The notes beneath the pieces are model-generated. The model searched no databases. It was not told the origin of the DNA and was given only the letters and a program-made list of their open reading frames with translations. A stretch of 64,000 bases of DNA from Nocardioides agariphilus (GTDB lineage: Bacteria > Actinomycetota > Actinomycetes > Propionibacteriales > Nocardioidaceae): contig NZ_JADKPO010000004.1 of the NCBI RefSeq assembly GCF_015352445.1, forward strand, positions 62,001 through 126,000, given 5' to 3'. Shown piece after piece: positions 39,584-48,732 of the stretch. A program made the translations under genes and the position numbers. The first letter of the stretch is position 1; each line of letters opens with the position of its first letter.

Positions 39584-39657
39584 CTTGTAACGCGGGGTTA
39601 TTCGCTCTGCCCACGCGTCCAGTCCCGTGGGCAGAGGGCACAACCCCGCGTTACAAG
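39584..39657. terminator. Nested palindrome between convergent genes
   Basis: An outer 16-bp perfect stem, CTTGTAACGCGGGGTT (39584-39599) with AACCCCGCGTTACAAG (39642-39657), encloses an inner 10-bp perfect stem, TCTGCCCACG (39606-39615) with CGTGGGCAGA (39626-39635). It probably terminates both convergent transcripts. Its length and perfection exceed what a terminator needs, so it may be a palindromic repeat. Confidence 0.75.
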
Positions 39658-39670
39658 CTCGCTCGTACCC

Positions 39671-40276
39671 TCAGGCGGTGCCGCTGAACCAGGGGTTGCG
39701 GAGGTCGTAGAAGGCGGTGCCGCTCATGTCGCCCATGGCCTTCTTGAGCTCGGCCTCGACGTCGGCGGGCATCGGCTTCTGCTCGCCCTCGCGGGCCGCG
39801 GCCTCGGAGGTGAAGTAGATGGTCTGGGTGAAGTCGCCGTCGTCGGCGATCGCGGTCGTGCCGCCGATGATCTCGGGGCGCATCTGGCTCAGGCCGTCCA
39901 TCGGCTGCTGGCTGAAGGCGCGGAACGCATCGGCGTCGGCGGCCTTGCCGCGCATCACCTGCACGAACCCGGCATCGTTGGACCCACCGCCCAGCCAGGC
40001 GACCGCGTCGTCGTAGTCGGCGAAGCTCGGCTCACCGTCGAAGCAGGTGGCGGTCTCGCGCCACCACGCGTCCTGCTCGGGGCGGGCCGAGTTGGCCTCG
40101 GCGTGCGCGCGCGACTCGAACCGGACCACGGCCACGGCGGTGCCGTCGTCGGTCACCCCGCCGGTGCTGCCGAGGAACCCGTCGGCCCCGCCGGCGATCG
40201 TCTCGTCCCACAGATCCATCTGCTTGCGCAGGCGATCGGCATCGGTGCACCGACCTTGCAGAACCTGGATGAACAT
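39671..40276 (-). CDS. Tandem ABM-like (dimeric alpha-beta barrel) protein
   Basis: A 201-residue protein built of two related halves of about 100 residues. MFIQVLQGRCTDADRLRKQMDLW opens the first, and FVQVMRGKAADADAFRAFSQQ the second. Each looks like the small ferredoxin-like fold of antibiotic biosynthesis monooxygenase or quinol monooxygenase relatives, so the protein would fold as an internal dimer. No catalytic residue can be named and the function is unknown. It stands alone between the palindrome and the RNase J gene. Confidence 0.6.
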   Translation of the reverse strand: MFIQVLQGRCTDADRLRKQMDLWDETIAGGADGFLGSTGGVTDDGTAVAVVRFESRAHAEANSARPEQDAWWRETATCFDGEPSFADYDDAVAWLGGGSNDAGFVQVMRGKAADADAFRAFSQQPMDGLSQMRPEIIGGTTAIADDGDFTQTIYFTSEAAAREGEQKPMPADVEAELKKAMGDMSGTAFYDLRNPWFSGTA

Positions 40277-40369
40277 GGCTGCCTCCTGACTGCCGAGAGG
40301 CCGCTTCCCGCTGAAGTGGTCAGCGCCTGACGCTACGCCGGTCCGAGATGAGCGGACAGATGCCAGTTC

Positions 40370-42061
40370 TTACGCCTCGATGACCACGGGGATGATCATC
40401 GGTCGGCGCCGGTGCTCGCGGTTGACCCAGCGGCCGACGACCCGGCGTACGACCTGCTGCATCTGGTAGGAGTCGGTGTTGCCCTCGGCGGCGGCCCGGT
40501 CGAGCGCGTCGATGATCGGCTGCTTGATCTCGTCGAAGGTCGAGCTGTCCTCGGCGAAGCCGCGCGCGTGGATCTCGGGACCGCCCGCGACCTTGCCGCT
40601 CACGGAGTCGACCACCACGATCACCGAGATGAAGCCCTCGGAGGCCAGGATCCGGCGGTCCTTGAGCGAGGACTCCGTCACGTCGCCGATCGACGAGCCG
40701 TCGACGAAGACGTAGCCGCACTCGACCTTGCCGGCGATGCTCACCTGGCCGTGGACCAGGTCGACGACGACACCGTCCTCGGCGACGACGACGTTCGCGG
40801 CCGGGACGCCGGTGCGTCGGGCCAGCGCGGCGTTGGCCAGCATGTGCCGGATCTCGCCATGCACGGGCATCACGTTGCGGGGCTGGACGATGTTGTAGCA
40901 GTAGAGGAGCTCGCCGGCGCTGGCGTGACCCGAGACGTGCACGAGCGCGTTGCCCTTGTGCACGACGTTGGCGCCCCAGCGGGCCAGGCCGTTGATGACG
41001 CGGTAGACGGCGTTCTCGTTGCCGGGGATCAGACTGCTGGCGAGGATGACGGTGTCGCCCTCCTCGATGTGGACCAGCTGGTGGTTGCGCTGGGCGATCC
41101 GGCTCAGTGCCGAGAGCGGCTCGCCCTGGCTGCCCGTCGAGATGAGCACCTGACGCTCGGGCGGCAGGTCGGCGAGCTCCTTGACGTCGACGAGCACGTC
41201 GGCCGGCACGTGGAGGTAGCCGAGGTCGCGAGCGATGGCCATGTTGCGGACCATCGAGCGTCCGACGTACGCCGCCTTGCGGTCGTGGGCCACCGCGGCG
41301 TCGAGGATCTGCTGGACGCGGTGCACGTGGCTGGCGAAGCAGGCCACGATGATCCGCTGCTGGCTGGTGTGGAAGACGCGGTCCAGCACGGGACCGATGT
41401 CCTGCTCGGGCGTGGTGAAGCCAGGCACCTCGGCGTTGGTCGAGTCGGTCAGGAAGAGGTCGACCCCCTCCTCCCCCAGCCGGGCGAAGGCGCGCAGGTC
41501 GGTGATGCGTCCGTCGAGCGGCAGCTGGTCCATCTTGAAGTCGCCGGTGTGGAGCACCATCCCGGCACCGGTGCGGATCGCGACGGCGAGCGCATCGGGG
41601 ATCGAGTGGTTGACCGCCACGAACTCGAGGTCGAAGGGACCGAGCGTCAGCCGGTCTCCCTCCTTGACCACGTGGTGCACGGTCTCCTTGAGACGGTGCT
41701 CGCGCAGCTTGGAGTCGAGCAGCGCCAGCGTCAGCTCGGACCCGACGAGCGGGAGATCCTCGCGCTCACGCAGCAAGAACGGTGTCGCGCCGATGTGGTC
41801 CTCATGGCCGTGCGTCAACACCAGCGCCTCGACGGCGTCGAGCCGGTCTCGGATGGCCTCGAAGTCGGGGAGGATCAGGTCGACGCCAGGGTGGTGGTCC
41901 TCGGGGAACAGCACGCCGCAGTCGACGATCAGCAGCCGCCCGTCGTACTCGAAGACCGTCATGTTCCGGCCGACCTCACCGAGGCCGCCGAGCGGGATGA
42001 CCCTCAGCCCTCCGGGGGCCAGGGGCGCGGGTGCGGAGAGCTCGGGATGGGGATGACTCAA
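40370..42061 (-). CDS. rnj: Ribonuclease J
   Basis: A 563-residue metallo-beta-lactamase/beta-CASP nuclease with 5'-exo and endonuclease activity in RNA decay and rRNA maturation. PLGGLGEVGRNM opens the domain; HGHEDHIGATPFLL near residue 82 is the zinc motif, LHTGDFKMD near 168 the next metal ligand, and LVHVSGHASAGE near 375 the beta-CASP region. The C-terminal 100 residues form the family's extra domain. The start is a TTG at 42061 with AAAGGAAT upstream. dapA precedes it by 12 bases, the usual actinobacterial order. Confidence 0.95.
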   Translation of the reverse strand: MSHPHPELSAPAPLAPGGLRVIPLGGLGEVGRNMTVFEYDGRLLIVDCGVLFPEDHHPGVDLILPDFEAIRDRLDAVEALVLTHGHEDHIGATPFLLREREDLPLVGSELTLALLDSKLREHRLKETVHHVVKEGDRLTLGPFDLEFVAVNHSIPDALAVAIRTGAGMVLHTGDFKMDQLPLDGRITDLRAFARLGEEGVDLFLTDSTNAEVPGFTTPEQDIGPVLDRVFHTSQQRIIVACFASHVHRVQQILDAAVAHDRKAAYVGRSMVRNMAIARDLGYLHVPADVLVDVKELADLPPERQVLISTGSQGEPLSALSRIAQRNHQLVHIEEGDTVILASSLIPGNENAVYRVINGLARWGANVVHKGNALVHVSGHASAGELLYCYNIVQPRNVMPVHGEIRHMLANAALARRTGVPAANVVVAEDGVVVDLVHGQVSIAGKVECGYVFVDGSSIGDVTESSLKDRRILASEGFISVIVVVDSVSGKVAGGPEIHARGFAEDSSTFDEIKQPIIDALDRAAAEGNTDSYQMQQVVRRVVGRWVNREHRRRPMIIPVVIEA

Positions 42062-42073
42062 GAGATTCCTTTG

Positions 42074-42973
42074 CTAGATCAGGTGTGAGGCGGCCAGACC
42101 CTTGCGGAGGGCGGCCACCTCGTCTTCCGAGAGCGGCACCAACGGGCCGCGCACGTTGCGGTTGTCGAGCACGCCGAGCAGCTGCAGGCATGCCTTGGCA
42201 GTCGTGGCACCGTAGTTGGGCACGCCCATGATCGCGTCGTTGGCCGGCAGCAGGCGTTCGTACGTCGAGAGTGCGGCTGCGTGGTCCCCGGCCACGAAGT
42301 CGCGGATCATGCCGGCGATCTCGTCACCGGCTGCGTGGCCGACCACCGACACGACGCCTTGGGCACCATGGGCCAGCCAGCCGAGGTTGGCGGCGTCGTC
42401 GCCGGAGTAGAGGTCGTAGCCCATGGCCATGATCCTCACGCCCCGGGCGTAGTCGCCGACGGCGTCCTTGACGGCCACCACCGTGTCCCACTGCTTGGCG
42501 GCCTCGTAGGTCTCCAACGCGATCTGGGTGCCGGTGCGGCCCGGCACGTCGTAGAGCATCACCGGCACGCCGGTGCTCTCGACGACGCAGCGGAAGTGGT
42601 GGAGGACGCCGGCCTGCCCTGGCTTGTTGTAGTAGGGCGTGACCAGGAGCAGCGCGTCAGCGCCGAGCTTCTCGGCCTGCTGGGCCAGCTCGACGGAGTG
42701 GGCGGTGGCGTTGGTGCCGACGCCGGCGATGACGGTCGCCCGGTCTCCCACGGCATCGATGACGGCACGCAGGATGTCGCCGTCCTCGGCGACGGTCGTA
42801 GTGGGACTCTCGCCGGTGGTGCCGCTGACCACGACCCCGTCGTGTCCGTGGTCGACCAAGTGGGCCGCGATCCGAGCGGTGCCGTCGAGGTCGACGGAGC
42901 CGTCGTCGTGGAAGGCGGTCGCCATCGCCGTCAGCATCCGGCCGAAGCGCGGACCAGAGGCGTGGATCGTCAT
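42074..42973 (-). CDS. dapA: 4-hydroxy-tetrahydrodipicolinate synthase
   Basis: First committed step of lysine and diaminopimelate synthesis: condenses pyruvate with aspartate semialdehyde. The 299-residue barrel has VVSGTTGESPTT near residue 48, VTPYYNKPGQ near 108 with the catalytic tyrosine, and the Schiff-base lysine in TVVAVKDAVGDY near 165. GVPNYGATTAK lies near the C-terminus. It precedes rnj on the same strand. Confidence 0.96.
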   Translation of the reverse strand: MTIHASGPRFGRMLTAMATAFHDDGSVDLDGTARIAAHLVDHGHDGVVVSGTTGESPTTTVAEDGDILRAVIDAVGDRATVIAGVGTNATAHSVELAQQAEKLGADALLLVTPYYNKPGQAGVLHHFRCVVESTGVPVMLYDVPGRTGTQIALETYEAAKQWDTVVAVKDAVGDYARGVRIMAMGYDLYSGDDAANLGWLAHGAQGVVSVVGHAAGDEIAGMIRDFVAGDHAAALSTYERLLPANDAIMGVPNYGATTAKACLQLLGVLDNRNVRGPLVPLSEDEVAALRKGLAASHLI

Positions 42974-42982
42974 GGGCCAAGG

Positions 42983-43927
42983 CTAGTGGGTGACGTGCGG
43001 CATGATCTCCTCCGCCACGAGGTGCAGGTGGTCGAGGTCGTCGAGGTCGAGGGTCTGCAGATAGAGACGGGATTGGCCGGACTCCGCGTAGCGGCCCACC
43101 TTGTCGAGCACCTCGCTGACCGTGCCGCCGAGCTGCTCGCTGCGCAGCGTCTCGGGATCGTGGCCGATCGCCGCGGCACGCCTGTGGAACTCCGCCTCGT
43201 CCCGGCCCACGCACAGGACCAGGGCGCTGGAGTGGATCATCGACGCCGGGTCGCGGTCGATCTCCTCGCAGGCCCGGCGCACGCGCTCGTGGACCTCGAG
43301 CCCTTCCTCGAAGGCGGTGAACGGCACGTTGTACTCGTCGGCGAACCTGGCAGCCAACGCGGCCGAGCGCAGCTTGCCGGCCCCGCCGATGATCACGGGC
43401 GGCTTGGCCTGGTGCGGCTTGGGCAAGCCGGGTGAGTCACTGACCTGGTAGTGCTTGCCATCGAAGGAGTAGCGATCGTCGTTCGCGTGACCGCACGCCC
43501 AGAGCCCCGTGATGATCTCGACCTGCTCCTCGAGCATCTCGAACCGCTCGCGGACGTCGGGGAACGGCACGGCGTAGGCCGCGTGCTCCTTGCCGAACCA
43601 CCCGGCGCCGATGCCCAGCTCGACGCGTCCGCCGCTCATCTGGTCGACCTGTGCCACCTGGACCGCGAGCAGACCCGGCCACCTGAACGTCACGCTGGTG
43701 ACCATCGTGCCGAGACGGATCGAGCTGGTCTCGCGGGCCAGAGCGCCGAGGGTGACCCAGGCGTCGGTCGGCCCAGGCAGTCCATCGGTGCCCATGCCGA
43801 GGAAGTGGTCGGAGCGGAAGAACGCCCCGAATCCCAGCTCCTCGGCCTTCTGGGCCACCCTCAGCAGGTCGTCGTACGACGCTCCCTGCTGCGGCTCGGT
43901 GAACACGCGCAGCTCCATCGCAGCCAT
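42983..43927 (-). CDS. LLM class F420-dependent oxidoreductase
   Basis: A 314-residue luciferase-like monooxygenase family barrel. The opening MELRVFTEPQQGASYDDLLRVAQKAEELGF, FFRSDHFL near residue 38, SVTFRWPGLLAVQVAQVDQMSGGRVELGIGAGW near 80-110 and PVIIGGAGK near 178 are the marks of the group that usually binds F420. The substrate is unknown. The start is ATG 43927 or ATG 43918. It is followed after 9 bases by dapA, but the two functions are not linked in any known way. The F420 use fits an actinobacterial host. Confidence 0.86.
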   Translation of the reverse strand: MAAMELRVFTEPQQGASYDDLLRVAQKAEELGFGAFFRSDHFLGMGTDGLPGPTDAWVTLGALARETSSIRLGTMVTSVTFRWPGLLAVQVAQVDQMSGGRVELGIGAGWFGKEHAAYAVPFPDVRERFEMLEEQVEIITGLWACGHANDDRYSFDGKHYQVSDSPGLPKPHQAKPPVIIGGAGKLRSAALAARFADEYNVPFTAFEEGLEVHERVRRACEEIDRDPASMIHSSALVLCVGRDEAEFHRRAAAIGHDPETLRSEQLGGTVSEVLDKVGRYAESGQSRLYLQTLDLDDLDHLHLVAEEIMPHVTH

Positions 43928-43953
43928 GCCGTCAACCCTGCCAGACGGCTAGC

Positions 43954-44379
43954 GTGGCCCACGTGAGCATTCGTCGCAGGATGCTGGCGTGGAGCAACCA
44001 GTTCGGGGTGTGGCTCTACCGGCGGACGTCGGGCGCTGCGGGTGGCGGCGCCGCAAAGGTGCTGGTCCTCACGGTGCCCGGTCGGCGGACGGGGATACCG
44101 AGGTCGACCTGCATGGCCTACGTCGAGACTCCCGGGGGGCTGTTGGTGTGGGGCAGTGCCTCAGGCGCCTCGAGCGATCCCGACTGGTTCCGCAACCTGC
44201 GGGCCGCAGAGCGCGCCGAGATACAGGTCGGCACCCAGCACCGAACGGTCACGCCGCACGAGCTGCGCGGCTCCGAGCGAGCAGAAGCCTGGCGCCTGAT
44301 CCTCTCCACGAGACCTAACGTCGCCCGCTACGAGCGGAAGGCCGGTCGCACCATCCCGGTAGCCCTGCTCGCCGACTGA
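43954..44379 (+). CDS. Deazaflavin-dependent nitroreductase family protein (Ddn-like)
   Basis: A 141-residue split-barrel protein of the F420-dependent Ddn/FDOR-A family, which includes quinone reductases and fatty acid-interacting proteins. LYRRTSGAAGGGAAKVLVLTVPGRRTGIPRSTCMAYVE is the family's F420-phosphate binding region, and WFRNLRA and the RTIPVALL end are also typical. The start is GTG 43954, or GTG 43963. It is divergent from the F420-type oxidoreductase gene, with 26 bases between starts, so the two probably share a control region. Confidence 0.85.
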   Translation: MAHVSIRRRMLAWSNQFGVWLYRRTSGAAGGGAAKVLVLTVPGRRTGIPRSTCMAYVETPGGLLVWGSASGASSDPDWFRNLRAAERAEIQVGTQHRTVTPHELRGSERAEAWRLILSTRPNVARYERKAGRTIPVALLAD

Positions 44380-44397
44380 CGGTGGCACCATCGCTGC

Positions 44398-45264
44398 ATG
44401 AGCCTCCTGAGCTTGGCGGACGGACGAGAGCTGGACCTGTACGACGCGGGTGGGACTGGCGAGGTCGTGCTCTACCACCACGGCACTCCCGGATCGGTAC
44501 TGCCCTATCAAGCGATGGTCGACGCGGCGGCTGGTGCCGGGCTTCGCCTGGTGACCTGGTCGCGTCCGGGGTACGGCGCATCCTCGAGGCGACCTGGCCG
44601 CAGTGTCGCCGACGTTGCCGACGACGCGCGCCAGGTGCTCGACCACCTCGGGGTGCGGGAGTGCGTGACGGCCGGCTGGTCCGGCGGCGGGCCGCACGCG
44701 CTGGCGACCGCGGCTCTCCTGGGCGACCGGGTCACCGGTGTGCTGACGATGGCGAGCGTCGCGCCCTACGGCGGCGAGGGCCTCGACTTCCTGGCCGGCA
44801 TGGGCGAGGGCAACGTGGTCGAGTTCGGCGCTGCCCTCGACGGAGAGGACGCACTGCGTCCGCTGCTGGAGCAGGAGGCTGTCGGGCTGCGCGACACCGA
44901 CGGACCCGGCATCGTCGCGGCCCTGGGCTCCGTACTGCCCGACATCGACCGCGCGCTGCTGAGCGACGACCTCGGCGACTGGCTCGCCGCCAACTGCAGA
45001 GAGGCGCTGCGGCCGGGGATCGACGGGTGGCTGGACGACGACCTCGCCTTCACCCAGCCCTGGGGGTTCGAGCTGTCGGCCCTGCGGGTGCCGGTCTACG
45101 TCTGGCAGGGCGAGGTCGACTTGATGGTGCCCTTCGACCACGGTCGGTGGCTGGCTGAGGCACTACCGGCGGCGACCGGCCACCTCGAGCTCGGAGAGGG
45201 TCACCTGTCAGTCGTGTTCGGTGCGCTGCGCCGGATGTTCGGCGAGCTGGCGGGCCGTAACTGA
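44398..45264 (+). CDS. Alpha/beta hydrolase
   Basis: A 288-residue alpha/beta hydrolase related in layout to the one at 1543-2364. The motifs are HHGTPGS near residue 27, the nucleophile elbow GWSGGGPHA near 97, the acid in [10 protein letters not shown] near 240, and the histidine in ELGEGHLSV near 268. No signal peptide is seen. It follows the Ddn-like gene after 18 bases and may be cotranscribed. The substrate is unknown. Confidence 0.86.
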   Translation: MSLLSLADGRELDLYDAGGTGEVVLYHHGTPGSVLPYQAMVDAAAGAGLRLVTWSRPGYGASSRRPGRSVADVADDARQVLDHLGVRECVTAGWSGGGPHALATAALLGDRVTGVLTMASVAPYGGEGLDFLAGMGEGNVVEFGAALDGEDALRPLLEQEAVGLRDTDGPGIVAALGSVLPDIDRALLSDDLGDWLAANCREALRPGIDGWLDDDLAFTQPWGFELSALRVPVYVWQGEVDLMVPFDHGRWLAEALPAATGHLELGEGHLSVVFGALRRMFGELAGRN

Positions 45265-45272
45265 CCCCAGAG

Positions 45273-45291
45273 ATGGGTAGCGGTTCCCCAT
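45273..45291. promoter_or_regulatory. 19-nt operator-like inverted repeat, copy 1
   Basis: ATGGGTAGCGGTTCCCCAT is an imperfect inverted repeat: arms ATGGGTAGC and, read in reverse, ATGGGGAAC. It ends 34 bases before the start of the first STAND-LuxR gene. Related 19-mers lie before two other units of the same cluster. Confidence 0.6.
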
Positions 45292-45325
45292 ACCGTCATC
45301 GCGCCGGAGAAGCGACGATGGAAAG

Positions 45326-47923
45326 GTGACGATCGCGCCCGCGGGACCGGCTTACAGTTTTCCGGTGGAGCTGCTCGAGAGGGACTCTGAGCTCGCGGCG
45401 CTCTCGGGTGCGCTGGCGACGGCCAGGGCGGGGACCGGCACGGCGATCGCGGTCTCAGGCGAGCCCGGCGCGGGCAAGTCGGCGCTGGTGGAGGCCGCGT
45501 GCGCGGGCGTCGAGGACCTGCGCGTGCTCCGCGGCGGCTGCGACCCGTTGGCCACGCCGCGACCACTCGGTCCGATCCGCGACCTCTTCGAGGACGTCGT
45601 GCCCGTCACCGGCACCTCATCGTTGGCCGACGTGTGCGAGGCGGTGTACGCCCAGCTGCGGGCTGAGCCGACCGTCCTGGTCGTGGAGGACCTGCACTGG
45701 GTCGACGCGGCGACCGTCGAGGTGCTGCGCTTCCTGGTCAGGCGGAGCGAGGCGATGCCCAGCGTGGTCGTGGTGACCTACCGCGACGACGAGATCGACG
45801 CGACGCACTCGGCCCGACCGCTGATCGGCGACTTCGCCGTCCTCGACCAGCTCACCACGCTACGGCTCGGGCCCCTCACCTTCGACGGCGTCGCGAAGCT
45901 GCTCGCCGGCACCGGCCTGGACACCGAGCGCGTGCACGCGCTGACCGGTGGCAACCCGTTCTTCGCCTCCGAGGTCGCCAAGGACCCCGACGCCCCGGAG
46001 CTGCCCGAGACCGTGCGCGACGCCGTACTCGCCCGCACGACGGCCATCGCGCCCGAGGACTTCGAGGTCCTGCAGCTCGCGGCCGCCGCCCCCGACCGCC
46101 TCGACGACCGGCTGCTCCCGGCCCTCGGGGTCGACCTGCCGACCCTGCGTCGCCTCCACGCGACCGGGCTGCTGCTGCGCAACCGCCACGGTCTGATCTT
46201 CCGTCACGAGCTCGCCCGGCTGGCCGTCGAGAGCACGATCCCCGCCGGCGGGCTGACCCGGCTGCACGCCCGGATCCTCGACGCGCTGGAGCGGATCGAG
46301 CCGCGCGACCCCGCCGTCCTCACCCACCACGCGGTGGCCGCGGCCGACTCCGCCCGCGCCGTTCGCTACGGCGAGGAGGCCGCCGAGCAGGCGGCGCGCG
46401 CCGGAGCCCACTCCGAGGCAGCGGCCTTCTTGCAGATCGCGGTCGCCCACCACCAGGGCGAGGCGTCCGAGCGCGCCACGTTGCTGACCCGGATGGCCTA
46501 CGAGCAGTACATGACCAACCGGCTCGACGACGCCATCGCGACGGTGACCTCCACGTTCCCGGTGTGGCAGGACGCAGGCGACCCCGTAGGCCTCTCCTCG
46601 GCTCACGAGATGTGCGCCATCTTCGAGTACTACAACGCCCGGCGCTTCCAGGCCGAGGAGCACGTGGAGCGGGCGATGAGCCTCGCGGCGGGCGCCGGGG
46701 CGGAGTACGCCGCTGCTCGGCTCACCCTCGGCTACCTGGCCTACATGCGCAGCGACCACGAGCTCGCGGTGGCGTGCAACGTCGACGGTGACCGCATCGG
46801 TCGCGAGCTCGACCACCAGGGGCTGCTCACTCGCTCCGGGTTGGTCCGTGCCGCCGCCGACCTGGCTCAGGGCGTCGAGGGGGGCCGCGAGCGACTGGTG
46901 TCCTCGATCGAGACCGCGCGCGGCCTCGGGTACGACGAGCTCGCGTCAACGGGCTACTCCAACCTCGTCTACCACGATGTCGAGCAGCGTCGGCTGGGCG
47001 CAGCCGAGCGGGTGCTGGAGGAGTCGCTGCAGTTCACCCTCGAGCGCGACATCCCGATCTGCAACCACTGGCAGACCTCCGTACGAGCCCGGCTGCGGTT
47101 CCTCGAGGGGCAGTGGAACGCCGCCCTCGAGGATGCCGACGAGTGCCTGAACCGCTCCGGGATGCCGCTGGCCGACTTCTGGCCGTTCGTCGTCGAGGGC
47201 CTGGTGGCCTTGCGTACGACCGGCTCCGACAACGGGCGGCTCGAGGACGCCTGGCGGCTGGCCGACCAGCTCGGCGAGCCGCTACGCCGGATCCCAGCGC
47301 TGGCCGCCCTGGCCGAGCGCTGGTGGCTCACCGGCACTCCCGACCCTCGCGTGAGCAACGCGACCGCGCTGCTCGGGCACCTCGACACCCGGTCCCGGGC
47401 AACGGCCTGGGTGGGCGGCGAGCTGGCTGTCTGGCTGGGCCGCATGGGTCTGCCGTCACCGATCGACCCCGAGCAGGTCGCCGAGCCCTACCGGCTCAGC
47501 CTCGCCGGCCAACACCGCGAGGCCGCGTCGTGGTGGCGCCAGGCGGGCGCGGTGTTCGAGCAGGCCATGTCCTCGGCCGACTCCGCGGATCCCGCGGATC
47601 GCATCCGCGGCATCGAGCGGCTCGACCTGCTCGGCGCGACCTCGACGGCCGACCGGCTCCGCCGGCTGCTGCGCGAGGACGGCGTCGAGCACGTGCCGCC
47701 GCGCCCTCTCGCCAGCACCCGGGCCAACCCGGCGGGTCTGACCAACCGTCAGCTCGACGTGGCCAAGCTCGTGGCCCGAGGCTTCACCAACGCCGAAATC
47801 GCCGAGCGGCTGTTCATCTCGGTCAAGACTGCCGACCACCACGTCTCTGCGGTCCTGATGAAGCTGGGCCTGCCCAACCGCCGTGCCGTCGTCGTCCAGG
47901 CCGCGGAGCTGGGACTCGCGTGA
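45326..47923 (+). CDS. STAND-type LuxR family regulator, copy 1
   Basis: An 865-residue large ATP-binding LuxR-type regulator. Residues about 15-270 form an AAA/STAND ATPase: Walker A GEPGAGKSALV near residue 48, Walker B VLVVEDLHWVDAATVEVL near 117. A helical, TPR-like middle follows to about 790. The last 65 residues are the LuxR helix-turn-helix (LTNRQLDVAKLVARGFTNAEIAERLFISVKTADHHV). The start is GTG 45326 with a weak site; GTG 45365 is an alternative closer to the paralog's start. It is clearly paralogous to the protein at 48733-51321. The MaoC-like gene overlaps its end (GTGA). Confidence 0.9.
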   Translation: MTIAPAGPAYSFPVELLERDSELAALSGALATARAGTGTAIAVSGEPGAGKSALVEAACAGVEDLRVLRGGCDPLATPRPLGPIRDLFEDVVPVTGTSSLADVCEAVYAQLRAEPTVLVVEDLHWVDAATVEVLRFLVRRSEAMPSVVVVTYRDDEIDATHSARPLIGDFAVLDQLTTLRLGPLTFDGVAKLLAGTGLDTERVHALTGGNPFFASEVAKDPDAPELPETVRDAVLARTTAIAPEDFEVLQLAAAAPDRLDDRLLPALGVDLPTLRRLHATGLLLRNRHGLIFRHELARLAVESTIPAGGLTRLHARILDALERIEPRDPAVLTHHAVAAADSARAVRYGEEAAEQAARAGAHSEAAAFLQIAVAHHQGEASERATLLTRMAYEQYMTNRLDDAIATVTSTFPVWQDAGDPVGLSSAHEMCAIFEYYNARRFQAEEHVERAMSLAAGAGAEYAAARLTLGYLAYMRSDHELAVACNVDGDRIGRELDHQGLLTRSGLVRAAADLAQGVEGGRERLVSSIETARGLGYDELASTGYSNLVYHDVEQRRLGAAERVLEESLQFTLERDIPICNHWQTSVRARLRFLEGQWNAALEDADECLNRSGMPLADFWPFVVEGLVALRTTGSDNGRLEDAWRLADQLGEPLRRIPALAALAERWWLTGTPDPRVSNATALLGHLDTRSRATAWVGGELAVWLGRMGLPSPIDPEQVAEPYRLSLAGQHREAASWWRQAGAVFEQAMSSADSADPADRIRGIERLDLLGATSTADRLRRLLREDGVEHVPPRPLASTRANPAGLTNRQLDVAKLVARGFTNAEIAERLFISVKTADHHVSAVLMKLGLPNRRAVVVQAAELGLA

Positions 47924-48360
47924 CCGCTCCGGGTGTGGCCTGGCCTCAGGGAGCTCCCCAGGTCGGCGACCGCGCCGAGCTCACGCGCACGATCGAGGCC
48001 TCCGACATCCTCCGCTTCACCGAGATCAGCGGTGACCGCAACCCCGTGCACTACGACGTCGAGGCCGCTGCTCGCACCCGCTTCGGCGGCATCGTCGTGC
48101 AGGGCGGGGTCACCAGCGCGATCCTCAACGCGGTGGTGGCACAGCGACTCCCCGGCCCGGGCACCGTCTTCTTGGAGACGCACTGGAAGTTCCTGGCACC
48201 CTGCCGGCCCGGCGACACCATCACCGGCCAGGTGGAGGTCACCGCCGTGCGCGAGGACAAGCCGATCACGACCCTCGCGACGCGGGTGGTCCGCGACGAC
48301 GGGGTCGTGGCCATCGAGGGAACGGCTGTCTGCTGGACCATGGACCTCTCCCCAGCGTGA
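47920..48360 (+). CDS. MaoC-like dehydratase domain protein
   Basis: A 146-residue hot-dog fold protein of the (R)-specific enoyl-CoA hydratase type. DILRFTEISGDRNPVHYDVEAAARTRFGGIVVQGGVTSAIL holds the hydratase motif with catalytic Asp and His (SGDRNPVHYD). ETHWKFLAPCRPGDTI is the usual second strand pair. It hydrates 2-enoyl-CoA thioesters in characterised relatives. The GTG start overlaps the stop of the LuxR gene, so it is translated with it. Its link to the redox genes downstream is open. Confidence 0.85.
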   Translation: MTAPGVAWPQGAPQVGDRAELTRTIEASDILRFTEISGDRNPVHYDVEAAARTRFGGIVVQGGVTSAILNAVVAQRLPGPGTVFLETHWKFLAPCRPGDTITGQVEVTAVREDKPITTLATRVVRDDGVVAIEGTAVCWTMDLSPA

Positions 48361-48366
48361 GCGCAG

Positions 48367-48385
48367 ATAGGTAGCCGCTCCCGAT
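48367..48385. promoter_or_regulatory. 19-nt operator-like inverted repeat, copy 2
   Basis: ATAGGTAGCCGCTCCCGAT, with arms ATAGGTAGC and, reversed, ATCGGGAGC (7 of 9 positions). It lies 58 bases upstream of the DUF4242 start and just after the MaoC stop. It shares 14 of 19 positions with the copy at 45273. Confidence 0.6.
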
Positions 48386-48443
48386 GTTCGCCGGGTCCGT
48401 TGGCAGCAGGCTGGTGCACACCCAGACCGGAAGGACCGATCCC

Positions 48444-48719
48444 ATGCCTCGCTACCTGATCCAGCGATACCTGCCCGGCGCGAGCCGGCTGACCGACGAC
48501 GAGGTCGGCGCGATCGCGCAGACCTGCCAGGAGGCCGTCGACTCGCTCGGCGTGCCCTACACCTGGGTCACCAGCTATGTCGCCGGCGACACCATCTACG
48601 ACGTCCATGAGGCCGAGGACGAGGAGGCCGTCTTGGAGCAGGCGCGACGCGGAGGCTTCCCGGGCGCCGTCGTGATGGAGCTGACCCGCGAGTTCGGTCC
48701 GCTCGCGCGGCAGGCGTGA
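48444..48719 (+). CDS. DUF4242 family protein
   Basis: A 91-residue protein of the DUF4242 family, small ferredoxin-like-fold proteins of unknown role; some relatives bind nickel. PRYLIQRYLPGASRLTDDEVGAIAQTC is the typical start, and YVAGDTIYDVHEAEDEEAVLEQARRGGFP the typical second half. The start at ATG 48444 is set by GGAAGGA upstream. It is followed after 13 bases by the second STAND-LuxR gene. The operator-like repeat at 48367 precedes this pair. Confidence 0.85.
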   Translation: MPRYLIQRYLPGASRLTDDEVGAIAQTCQEAVDSLGVPYTWVTSYVAGDTIYDVHEAEDEEAVLEQARRGGFPGAVVMELTREFGPLARQA

Positions 48720-48732
48720 CCCCCGTCTGATC

